From Saprospiraceae bacterium (lineage in GTDB: Bacteria; Bacteroidota; Bacteroidia; Chitinophagales; Saprospiraceae), in the NCBI GenBank assembly GCA_021739645.1, contig JAIPBL010000040.1:1-52921 (forward strand): a DNA stretch of 52,921 nt, in the 5' to 3' direction. The position numbers were made by a program, and so were the translations under genes. Under the pieces are notes generated by a model. That model worked only from the letters and a program-made list of their open reading frames with translations, was not told the DNA's origin and made no database searches. This document shows, one piece after another, positions 25,609 to 32,082 of the stretch (the first letter of the stretch is position 1; every line of letters starts with the position of its first letter).

Positions 25609-26373
25609 CTAATCATCCTCTATTATCAAATGAGCTATCTTCTTAAAATCCATCTGCTGCTGATGAGCACTCACCAAGTTTTCCCTCGAACCAAACCACG
25701 CAATCACCTCATCCCGCTCCAACTTGGTCGCCGCCGTTGAAAGATATGCGGCATAAGAACAGTGCGGATACTCCCTAAAATCATCGCTTATCCGGTGCAG
25801 TTGCGCATTGGCATTGATGTAAAAAACCAAGTTGCCAAAATGCCTTTCATCTTTGACCACCAGCCGCTTGAAAGGCCGCTCGAACAAACTTCCTGTCCGG
25901 CCCTCCTGCTTGTTGATGGCTTTGGAATAGCTCATAAACAGCAACCTGAATTGCTCGCTGATAAAAGCAGCACAGGCTACATAAAACTGGGCTTCTTGTT
26001 GGGTACTTAGACTTGACAGGTCTTGAAGACCTGTCAAGTCTTTGCCTTCGCCCACGAGACCCGACAGGTTTTCGAAACCTGTCGGGTCTTTGCATCCCTT
26101 CACGAATTTCCAAAACTCCTTTGCCCCAAAGAACACCTCCGCTGGCTTCACCCGTACCAGCAAATGAAAATGGTTAGGTAGTAGGCAATAAGCAAAACTA
26201 TCCAGCCAAAGCGACAGGTAATGCTTGTATTTTTCCAAGAAGAACCCATAGTTTTTGGCTTTGTAGAACAGGTTCTGCTTGTTGTTGCCCCGGTTGAAAA
26301 CATGGTAGTAAACACCGGGCAGCATCGGCGGAAAGTAATCTCGGTATAGCATGTTTGATGGTTTTAGTGTCAT
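25609..26373 (-). CDS. REP-associated tyrosine transposase (RAYT, Y1/IS200-like)
   Basis: A 254-residue HUH single-strand transposase. YYHVFNRGNNKQNLFY (22-37) opens the Y1 domain, HFH (68-70) in LPNHFHLLVR is the HUH metal site, and Tyr185 in FYINANAQLHRI is the likely catalytic tyrosine; the C-terminal EYPHCSYAAYL is also typical. Residues 96-106 (DPTGFENLSGL) and 112-122 (DLTGLQDLSSL) are encoded by two 33-nt palindromes inserted in frame between the EFWKFVKGC helix and STQQEAQF. Palindromes also lie 3 bases before the ATG and 5 bases beyond the stop. A second ATG at 26352 is possible. RAYTs are thought to mobilise REP hairpins. The gene sits between mod and res in the same direction. Confidence 0.9.
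   Translation of the reverse strand: MTLKPSNMLYRDYFPPMLPGVYYHVFNRGNNKQNLFYKAKNYGFFLEKYKHYLSLWLDSFAYCLLPNHFHLLVRVKPAEVFFGAKEFWKFVKGCKDPTGFENLSGLVGEGKDLTGLQDLSSLSTQQEAQFYVACAAFISEQFRLLFMSYSKAINKQEGRTGSLFERPFKRLVVKDERHFGNLVFYINANAQLHRISDDFREYPHCSYAAYLSTAATKLERDEVIAWFGSRENLVSAHQQQMDFKKIAHLIIEDD
26009..26041. repeat. REP-like palindrome R5, in frame inside the RAYT gene (TTGA/TCAA)
   Basis: Perfect 15-bp arms AGACTTGACAGGTCT and complement around TGA. Encodes residues 112-122 of the transposase. Confidence 0.9.
26057..26089. repeat. REP-like palindrome R6, in frame inside the RAYT gene (CCGA/TCGG)
   Basis: 33-nt unit, 15-bp arms AGACCCGACAGGTTT and complement around TCG. Encodes residues 96-106 of the transposase. 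Confidence 0.9.
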
Positions 26374-26375
26374 TC

Positions 26376-26408
26376 AAACCAGACAGGTCTTGAAGCCCTG
26401 TCTGGTTT
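26376..26408. repeat. REP-like palindrome R7 at the RAYT start (CAGA/TCTG)
   Basis: 33-nt unit AAACCAGACAGGTCT-TGA with one mismatch in the right arm (AGCCCTG). It begins 3 bases upstream of the transposase ATG and so would cover its ribosome-binding region. Confidence 0.88.
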
Positions 26409-26426
26409 TTTCACTTCCCTCACCCC

Positions 26427-26459
26427 AGACCCAACAGGTTTTTGAAACCTGTTGGGTCT
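26427..26459. repeat. REP-like palindrome R8 (CCAA/TTGG)
   Basis: 33-nt unit, perfect 15-bp arms AGACCCAACAGGTTT and complement, TTG loop. Confidence 0.9.
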
Positions 26460-26486
26460 CTACCGTTCCAGCCAAGCCAAGCTCCA

Positions 26487-26519
26487 AGACCAGACAGGTT
26501 TCAAAAACCTGTCTGGTCT
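26487..26519. repeat. REP-like palindrome R9 (CAGA/TCTG, loop CAA)
   Basis: 33-nt unit, perfect 15-bp arms AGACCAGACAGGTTT and complement. Its loop reads CAA, the reverse of most others. Lies 10 bases beyond the mod stop codon. Confidence 0.9.
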
Positions 26520-26529
26520 CTCACACGCA

Positions 26530-29037
26530 CTAGACCAGCCTAAGAATCCGCATACTCTCCACCCCCCGGTTGTCTATCACCTTCACTGCCACCTGACCAT
26601 GCGGGCCAACCTCGAAAGGCAGCGACTCTGTGCCACGGTAGGCTTCCAAAAGTTCAGTGTCTATTTCTGCGGAAAGCACCTTGGCCAACTGTGCCCAGCC
26701 ATCCTTTTTGCCACTGGCCATCGGGAAAAAGATTTGGTCGGGGCGAAGGAAGCGGTCGTTGTAATCCGTGTCCAGCAGCCACATGGCGATGTCGCCCTTG
26801 CCGCCGCTCTCTATTTTTTGCTCCACCACATTGTAATAATCGAAGCCATGCACCGAGATGACGTACTGGCCACCATCCGCCTTTTTCAGTTTCACGTCTG
26901 GCTGGCCGATGAGCCAAAAACTATCGCCCTTCTGTTTTTTCTTCAAATCCTCTACCAGCAGGTCGGTGTCAATTTGCGCCAGCAGGATGTCGAGGCCGCC
27001 CCAAGTGCTTTTCTCCACGTACTCATGCACCCCGGCGTCGAACTGGTAGGCAAGGAACAGCACCTTCTGCACTTTCGGGCGTAGTACGAATGCCTGCCCC
27101 ATCGCCTTGTCCACCCACGATTTGTCCATCGGAGTATATTCATTGCCCAATACGACTGCCACCAAATCTCCTGCCTCGCCGTTCTCCGTTTTTACCTCGG
27201 CACGGGCTTGTACATGGCTGAGGTTCAGGTCATGGCCTCCGGCGGAAGTGGCCAATAATTCCAGATTGGTGAATTGGAGGCGCTGGCCCGACTTGCCCCG
27301 CACCCCTTTGGTCATCAGTTCGTCCAACAGGCTTTCGAGGCGGGTAGTGGCCTTGCCGGGAGTATCCGATTGGACGGCACCCGCCGACAGTTGATAGTTC
27401 GTTTCATCCGGCGAGGCGGCCATCGCACTGGGCACGGCTTCTATGGTGAATGGCGAGCAGGCCCGTATCCGTTTCCTGTCCACTTTGGGTTTGTCATAGA
27501 GGGTTTCCATCGGGGCAGGCTCGTTATTGGCGATGCTCTTGAGGGTGATATGCGGCACTTCTTCATACACGAAATCGCCGGACACGCCTTCTTGCTCCGA
27601 CTTGAGTTGAAAATAAGGAAACACCGCAGTCATCAGCCGCTGCTTGGCAAGCGTGATAGCTATCCTACTCGTATCACAAGTTATCCAGCGGCGGCCCCAC
27701 TGCTCGGCGACGTAGGCGGTGGTGCCGCTGCCGCAGGTGATGTCAAGGACGAGGTCGCCGGGGGAGGTGGTCATTAAGAGGCAACGGGTAATTACTTTTG
27801 TTCCTGTTTGGACAACATAAACTTTGTTGTCGGTAAAATTTCCGGTTGCAGTATCATCCCATAAATTTGTAAACGCTTTATATGGAAAGTCGTCTGCAAA
27901 CCTTATATATCTTATGCTATTTTTTGCAACATGAATTCTTCCTTTTTCACCGAGTTTTTTTAGACCTTCAAGTGACGTTTTCCAATGTTGTCCAATCCCA
28001 GGAAGATATTTTTTTCCTATAAATTCAAATTCCTGTGGAGAGTTTGTTTCACCTTGTGAAATTAGGCTTGTGGGCTGGTATAGTTGAGCATTTTCTGGTA
28101 TTAGCTTTTCACCTCTCGTTTCTTCTGCGTTTAACCCTCTGTAATCACCATTTGGAAATAGTAACCAGCCGTAGTTTCCTGATGTAACATCTGTATCCTT
28201 TGGCTTAAATAAGGACTTGTAATTTACTTGGCTACCGTTTTTTGCATACCATACTACATAATCTCCATTTCGAGCAAGGGTTGAACTATCAAAGCCACTT
28301 GTCGTTACAAAACTTATCAAACTCACGAAATTCTCCGCCCCAAACACCTCGTCCATAATCATCCTCACCCGGTGCACATTTTCATCCGAAATCTGTACAA
28401 ATATGCTCCCGCTCTCTGCCAGCAGTTCCCTTGCCAACAGCAATCTATCCCGCAGGTAAGTAAGGTAAGAGTGTATGCCCAACTGCCACGTATCCCGGAA
28501 GGCTTTAATCATTTCAGGTTCGGAGGAGAGGTCGTTGTCGCTGCCGTCCTTCACATCCCGCTTGTCGGTAAAGGGCTGGAAATTGCTCTGGTACTTGATG
28601 CCATAGGGCGGGTCGAAGTAAATCATCTGCACCGCCCCGGCCATGGCCTCTTTTTCGAGCAGGGAGTTCATCACGAGGAGGCTGTCACCCGCCACGAGTC
28701 GGTTTTCCCAGTTTTGGGCATGTTTGTAAAATTCGAGGGCATCGCCGAGCGGCATGTCGGGCGGAGCAAAGAGGTCACCCTGCACACCGACGCCTTTTTT
28801 GCGCACGGCCTCCATTACTTTTTTCGGGTCAATGCGCTCGTGGGTATGCAAGCTGACCGTGGGCACTTCAAAGGAGGTGCGCTCAGTCTTCCCGGCCCAT
28901 TGCAGTTGCGGGTCGAGGTGGGGGTCGTATTCGTAGTCTTTCTTCATAGTAGCGGAGGCCTCTTTTTCATCCACCAGCCCGATTGGCGGGTTGTTGAGGC
29001 GGGTTTTTCCTTTGTGGCTGTTTTGTTCTGCTGGCAT
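26530..29037 (-). CDS. Type III restriction-modification DNA methyltransferase (Mod)
   Basis: An 835-residue N6-adenine methyltransferase of the beta class: DPPY (142-145) in IYFDPPYGIKYQ comes before the AdoMet-binding LDITCGSGTTAYV (about 425-440), with the target-recognition region between them. It modifies DNA and gives the type III complex its specificity. The recognition region (about residues 236-419) is much richer in A+T than the flanks. The C-terminal 350 residues contain helical and beta segments (LAQIDTDLLVEDLKKKQ, QYVISVHGFDYYNV) seen in long Mod proteins. The start at MPAEQN (29037) is preferred; the open frame extends upstream into palindrome R10, which encodes MTGFKNLSGL. First gene of the mod-RAYT-res cluster. 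Because res looks broken, Mod may act alone. Confidence 0.92.
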   Translation of the reverse strand: MPAEQNSHKGKTRLNNPPIGLVDEKEASATMKKDYEYDPHLDPQLQWAGKTERTSFEVPTVSLHTHERIDPKKVMEAVRKKGVGVQGDLFAPPDMPLGDALEFYKHAQNWENRLVAGDSLLVMNSLLEKEAMAGAVQMIYFDPPYGIKYQSNFQPFTDKRDVKDGSDNDLSSEPEMIKAFRDTWQLGIHSYLTYLRDRLLLARELLAESGSIFVQISDENVHRVRMIMDEVFGAENFVSLISFVTTSGFDSSTLARNGDYVVWYAKNGSQVNYKSLFKPKDTDVTSGNYGWLLFPNGDYRGLNAEETRGEKLIPENAQLYQPTSLISQGETNSPQEFEFIGKKYLPGIGQHWKTSLEGLKKLGEKGRIHVAKNSIRYIRFADDFPYKAFTNLWDDTATGNFTDNKVYVVQTGTKVITRCLLMTTSPGDLVLDITCGSGTTAYVAEQWGRRWITCDTSRIAITLAKQRLMTAVFPYFQLKSEQEGVSGDFVYEEVPHITLKSIANNEPAPMETLYDKPKVDRKRIRACSPFTIEAVPSAMAASPDETNYQLSAGAVQSDTPGKATTRLESLLDELMTKGVRGKSGQRLQFTNLELLATSAGGHDLNLSHVQARAEVKTENGEAGDLVAVVLGNEYTPMDKSWVDKAMGQAFVLRPKVQKVLFLAYQFDAGVHEYVEKSTWGGLDILLAQIDTDLLVEDLKKKQKGDSFWLIGQPDVKLKKADGGQYVISVHGFDYYNVVEQKIESGGKGDIAMWLLDTDYNDRFLRPDQIFFPMASGKKDGWAQLAKVLSAEIDTELLEAYRGTESLPFEVGPHGQVAVKVIDNRGVESMRILRLV
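27781..28330. other. AT-rich island in the target-recognition region of mod
   Basis: Hand counts of three 60-base lines (from 27841, 27901 and 27961) give 38, 28 and 37 percent G+C. The line from 27721 gives 65 percent and the line from 28561 gives 52 percent. The edges fall between the conserved methylase motifs, as expected for a swapped recognition domain. Confidence 0.7.
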
Positions 29038-29074
29038 TGGAATGGGTGGTTGGTTATGATATGGGAAGACCGGA

Positions 29075-29107
29075 AGACCTGACAGGTTTTTGAAACCTGT
29101 CAAGTCT
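29075..29107. repeat. REP-like palindrome R10 upstream of mod (CTGA/TCAA)
   Basis: 33-nt unit AGACCTGACAGGTTT-TTG, with one non-matching base pair in the barcode block (CTGA against TCAA). Ends 38 bases upstream of the mod ATG. Confidence 0.9.
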
Positions 29108-29350
29108 TGTGCAATGCAGGTCTCATGCGTTGGTTATTTGTGCGCTGCAAGTTAGCCAATCGACTGAAAACTAATACATTCCATGCGTTTTTTTCATCAT
29201 CCCATCACCATGACCACGTTGTTCCCGGCTAACCCGCAGGACCCGTCCGCCTCAGAAGGAAGAGCGACATTTTTCTTTCAAAATATTTACACGGAGAATA
29301 ATTTCAGCAGACACTCCCCTGAAACCAAAAACCAGAAACCAGAAAACGAC

Positions 29351-29358
29351 TACATTTG
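29351..29358 (+). promoter_or_regulatory. -7 element (TACATTTG) of the HMG-CoA lyase gene
   Basis: Exact TAnnTTTG match only 4 bases before the ATG at 29363. If used, the mRNA would be leaderless or nearly so. Confidence 0.4.
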
Positions 29359-29362
29359 CCGC

Positions 29363-30241
29363 ATGCCTTACCCAACTCCCTCCAAAATAAAACTCATCGA
29401 ATGCCCCCGTGATGCCATGCAGGGGCTGAAGGACTACATTCCAACGGAAATCAAAGCTGCCTACATCAACCAGTTGCTGAAAGTGGGCTTCGATACCCTG
29501 GATTTTGGCAGCTTTGTTTCACCAAAGGCCATCCCACAAATGCGAGACACAGCGGAGGTTTTGGCACAACTTGATTTATCAAATACCGACACCAAGCTGC
29601 TCGCCATCGTCGCCAATCAGCGGGGTGCAGAGGATGCGGCCAAATTTCCAGATATCAACTACCTTGGCTACCCGTTCTCCATTTCAGAGACTTTTCAAAT
29701 CCGAAACACCAACGCCACCATTGAGGAATCGCTGCAACGGGTGGAAGAAATTCAGGCGATTTGTTTGCGGAGCAACAAAGAAATGGTGGTGTACATCAGC
29801 ATGGGTTTCGGCAACCCCTACGGCGACCCCTGGAACGCCGAAACAGTGGTGAAATGGGTGGACAGACTTTCTGACATGGGTATCCGAATTCTCCAGCTTT
29901 CTGACACCATCGGCGTTTCAAACCCGGCGAGCATCAAATACTTGTTCTCCAACCTGATACCGCTCTACGAACCCAAGGGCATCGAAATTGGCGCCCACTT
30001 GCACACCGAACCGCACAACTGGAAGGAGAAAATTCAGGCCGCCTGGGAAAGTGGCTGCGCCCGATTCGATGGCGCCATCAAAGGCTTCGGCGGCTGCCCA
30101 ATGGCCAAGGACGACCTCACTGGTAATATGCCGATGGAGAACATTATCCATTTCTTCAAAAACCGACAGCTCGAAACGGGGATAGACGAGAGTGCCCTTG
30201 AGTCGGCCATGAGTATGGCGCTTGAGGTGTTTCCGCATTGA
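29363..30241 (+). CDS. Hydroxymethylglutaryl-CoA lyase
   Basis: A 292-residue TIM-barrel lyase splitting HMG-CoA into acetyl-CoA and acetoacetate in leucine breakdown. It shows the HMGL-like signature LIECPRDAMQG (Arg16, Asp17 for catalysis and metal), the metal-binding GAHLHTEPHNW, and GFGGCPMAKDDLTGN with the active-site Cys245 of the lyase signature loop. Length fits the family (about 290-300). The ATG at 29363 is chosen because the catalytic motif follows within 13 residues and upstream frame sequence is not conserved-looking. The stop overlaps an octad array and precedes the Mpo1-like gene by 76 bases. Confidence 0.93.
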   Translation: MPYPTPSKIKLIECPRDAMQGLKDYIPTEIKAAYINQLLKVGFDTLDFGSFVSPKAIPQMRDTAEVLAQLDLSNTDTKLLAIVANQRGAEDAAKFPDINYLGYPFSISETFQIRNTNATIEESLQRVEEIQAICLRSNKEMVVYISMGFGNPYGDPWNAETVVKWVDRLSDMGIRILQLSDTIGVSNPASIKYLFSNLIPLYEPKGIEIGAHLHTEPHNWKEKIQAAWESGCARFDGAIKGFGGCPMAKDDLTGNMPMENIIHFFKNRQLETGIDESALESAMSMALEVFPH

Positions 30242-30271
30242 GGTATTGGATTATTGAGGTATTGAGGTATT
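30237..30271. repeat. Octad array ATTGAGGT at the end of the HMG-CoA lyase gene
   Basis: Four units of period 8 (ATTGAGGT, ATTGGATT, ATTGAGGT, ATTGAGGT) begin in the lyase stop codon. Confidence 0.65.
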
Positions 30272-30287
30272 TTGTGCCATCACGAAA

Positions 30288-30317
30288 ACAATCTAACAAT
30301 TTAACAATACAACAATC
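30288..30317. repeat. Octad array ACAATnnA ending at the Mpo1-like start codon
   Basis: Units ACAATCTA, ACAATTTA, ACAATACA and ACAATC follow at period 8, ending directly at the ATG (30318). The constant CAAT is the complement of the ATTG of the preceding array. Confidence 0.65.
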
Positions 30318-30791
30318 ATGGCAAAGCAAATTGATACCCTCCTCGACAAATACGGCGAAAGTCACCAAAACGCCATCAACAAACTTATCCATTGGGTTTG
30401 TGTGCCTAGCATCATGTTTAGCCTATTCGGGCTATTGTACGCAATTCCTTTTTTCACGGAAAGAAGCCTGTACGCCAACTGGGCGACCTATGCGCTAGTG
30501 TTCGCCTTGATTTATTACATGCGGCTCTCAAAGCCGATGTTTTTCGGCTTCATTTTGATTGGAGGAGCAATGGTTTATGGGGCAGATTCCATTTATCAAA
30601 CCACGCTCGGTGACGCCAAAATGCTTGCCCTGATTTCGCTCTTCATTTTCGTAGTAGCCTGGATTTTCCAGTTTATTGGCCACAAGATTGAGGGCAAAAA
30701 GCCGTCATTTTTGGAGGACTTGCAATTCCTGCTCATTGGCCCAGCTTGGTTGCTGCATTTTATTTACAAAAAGGTAGGAATCAGCTATTGA
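30318..30791 (+). CDS. Mpo1-like (DUF962) membrane protein
   Basis: A 157-residue membrane protein of the Mpo1/YGL010w family. YGESHQNAINKLIHWVCVPSIMFS (about 12-35) has the conserved Asn and two His, and WIFQFIGHKIEGKKPSFLEDLQFLLIGPAWLLHF (about 112-145) gives the second pair of His plus the conserved P-x-x-L-x-D-L. The four histidines bind iron in yeast Mpo1, which shortens 2-hydroxy fatty acids by alpha-oxidation. Four hydrophobic helices fit. Relevance to sphingolipid-type hydroxy fatty acids is suggestive given the S1P-lyase-like gene, but the two are far apart. Confidence 0.88.
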   Translation: MAKQIDTLLDKYGESHQNAINKLIHWVCVPSIMFSLFGLLYAIPFFTERSLYANWATYALVFALIYYMRLSKPMFFGFILIGGAMVYGADSIYQTTLGDAKMLALISLFIFVVAWIFQFIGHKIEGKKPSFLEDLQFLLIGPAWLLHFIYKKVGISY

Positions 30792-30806
30792 GGAGGCTAG
30801 TCATTA

Positions 30807-30841
30807 GACTGCCAACTGCCCACTGGCGAACTGCCCACTTC
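30807..30841. repeat. Heptad repeat ACTGCCM between convergent genes
   Basis: Units ACTGCCA and ACTGCCC repeat at period 7. The 35-base block matches the minus strand of 17445-17479 at 31 of 35 bases. Its last two bases overlap the end of the hypothetical gene at 30840. Confidence 0.7.
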
Positions 30842-31424
30842 AACGTGTCGCCTTCACGTCTGTTTCCCAATATTCCGGTCGGCGCACTTCGCCACGTTCA
30901 CCGATGTTTTCTCCTTCGTAATTGCCAAAACAGTCGAGGATATTAAGGAAAAGGTCTTCCCGTTTTTCAACGTAAAGCCTGAAAAGTTGGAGCACTTCGT
31001 CCATGGAGGCGCATTTCCTGCCGGAACGCAGGTCAATCACCCACTTGCCCTTCATCGCCTTGGTGTTCTTTTCGATGGGACGGTTCACCCGTGTTTTGGG
31101 CATGAGGAACAAGTCGAGCACGCTAAAAAAGTAGTAGTCATTCAGTAAATTATCTCGAACTACCATGCCGGAGTAGGGGCCAAAAGCTAAGATTTTTCGG
31201 GCAGCAAGGTCGTCAATGATGAAAGTGAAAGGTTCTTGTTCAGCGGTGATTTTCCAATTGTACAGGTTGATTTTCTGACGTTTTTCCTTGGCATCAAAAT
31301 GAAAAGTCCAGTTTTCGTCCAGCCGGACACTGAAATCCAGCCGCTTGAAGGAGCTTGAATTGTCCTTGTATTCCAGCTTATTGGTCAGCAGGAATTTTTT
31401 TATTTCTTGCTCAAAGCTTATCAT
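30840..31424 (-). CDS. Hypothetical protein with possible (D/E)-x-K motif
   Basis: A 194-residue soluble protein. I recognise no family. LDFSVRLDENWTFHFDAKEK (about 29-48) has the spacing of D and D-x-K that some PD-(D/E)xK nucleases show, but this is weak. Further on, an alpha/beta portion (FTFIIDDLAARKILAFGPYSG, YYFFSVLDLFLMP) and an acidic tail follow. It runs after the 159-residue hypothetical gene with a gap of 38 bases, so the two probably form one transcript from the 31989 -7 element. Confidence 0.7.
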   Translation of the reverse strand: MISFEQEIKKFLLTNKLEYKDNSSSFKRLDFSVRLDENWTFHFDAKEKRQKINLYNWKITAEQEPFTFIIDDLAARKILAFGPYSGMVVRDNLLNDYYFFSVLDLFLMPKTRVNRPIEKNTKAMKGKWVIDLRSGRKCASMDEVLQLFRLYVEKREDLFLNILDCFGNYEGENIGERGEVRRPEYWETDVKATR

Positions 31425-31462
31425 TTTTGATATTGAATTGATGAATTTGCTGAGACATTTTT

Positions 31463-31942
31463 TTATGCCAATTCTATCATTCGACCATCTGGCAACAACT
31501 CCATTTCTCGTGCTGTACTTTGACTGGCATCGTAATCCTCATCTGAACCTTCGGCCATGCCACTAACCATGTAAATCGTCATATCCTCATCAATGCGTGC
31601 CACTGTTCGGATGATACTGAGACCGTCGGAAACCGTACCGGCTATCACGTGACTGTCTATCAATTTGCCGCTTTTTTCAAACGTGGCAAGTATGTATTGA
31701 TAATTGAGCAGCCCGGCCTTCCAGTAAACAATGGCATGAATGTCCTTCAAACCGGCAATCCGAAACCCTGGCACAAATTCGGTCATTTCGTCCACATCGG
31801 GGTCAATTTCAAGGAGGAATTCGTCAATGGCTTTTTGAGGCATTGCGATGTTTTGCAGGCTGTAGTCAGAAGCACTTTCTTCCGTAATTGAAATCGGTAG
31901 CTTCTCTTCCGGGAATATTTGAATAAACTGGTTAAAAGTCAT
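31463..31942 (-). CDS. Hypothetical acidic protein
   Basis: A 159-residue protein, mostly Asp/Glu-rich, with no signal peptide or membrane helix. The centre has a beta-like region (FRIAGLKDIHAIVYWKAGLLNYQYILATF, then IDSHVIAGTVSDG) and the C-terminus is acidic (EGSDEDYDASQSTAREMELLPDG). No family recognised. First of a two-gene transcript diverging from murB. Confidence 0.7.
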   Translation of the reverse strand: MTFNQFIQIFPEEKLPISITEESASDYSLQNIAMPQKAIDEFLLEIDPDVDEMTEFVPGFRIAGLKDIHAIVYWKAGLLNYQYILATFEKSGKLIDSHVIAGTVSDGLSIIRTVARIDEDMTIYMVSGMAEGSDEDYDASQSTAREMELLPDGRMIELA

Positions 31943-31988
31943 GGTTAGCTAGTATTTTTTGTTTAAAATATGCGGGCAAGGTGAGCGG

Positions 31989-31996
31989 CAAAAGTA
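31989..31996 (-). promoter_or_regulatory. -7 element (TACTTTTG) for the hypothetical gene pair
   Basis: Exact TAnnTTTG on the minus strand, 47 bases before the ATG at 31942. No clear -33 element. Confidence 0.4.
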
Positions 31997-32060
31997 AGTT
32001 GGTGTGCCTAGGAATTCAACTTGGCGGAGAGATTCTTCCTGAATTTCTAAAAACCACTGG

Positions 32061-32068
32061 TACTTTTG
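32061..32068 (+). promoter_or_regulatory. -7 element (TACTTTTG) of murB
   Basis: Exact TAnnTTTG, 14 bases upstream of the murB ATG at 32083, supporting that start over the longer frame. Confidence 0.45.
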
Positions 32069-32082
32069 CGCAAATTGAACAC

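Larger units (their letters stand above)
29038..29362. other. Divergent gap between mod and HMG-CoA lyase
   Basis: This 325-base stretch holds palindrome R10 (29075-29107), a short inverted piece of the same family's 5' flank at about 29114-29129 (GGTCTCATGC, the complement of the bases around 25567-25576), and the -7 element at 29351. The open frame from 29183 into the lyase gene does not look like protein. Nothing else was seen. Confidence 0.6.

Noticed and set aside
25418-26519. CRISPR-like array (33-nt repeats spaced 45-60 bases apart)
   Set aside because: The gaps are too short (12-27 bases) for spacers, are partly alike, the repeats differ in their middle, two lie in a coding frame, and no cas genes are present.
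28372-29082. 236-residue frame antisense to mod
   Set aside because: It covers the catalytic N-terminal part of Mod on the other strand; the DPPY frame is the true one.
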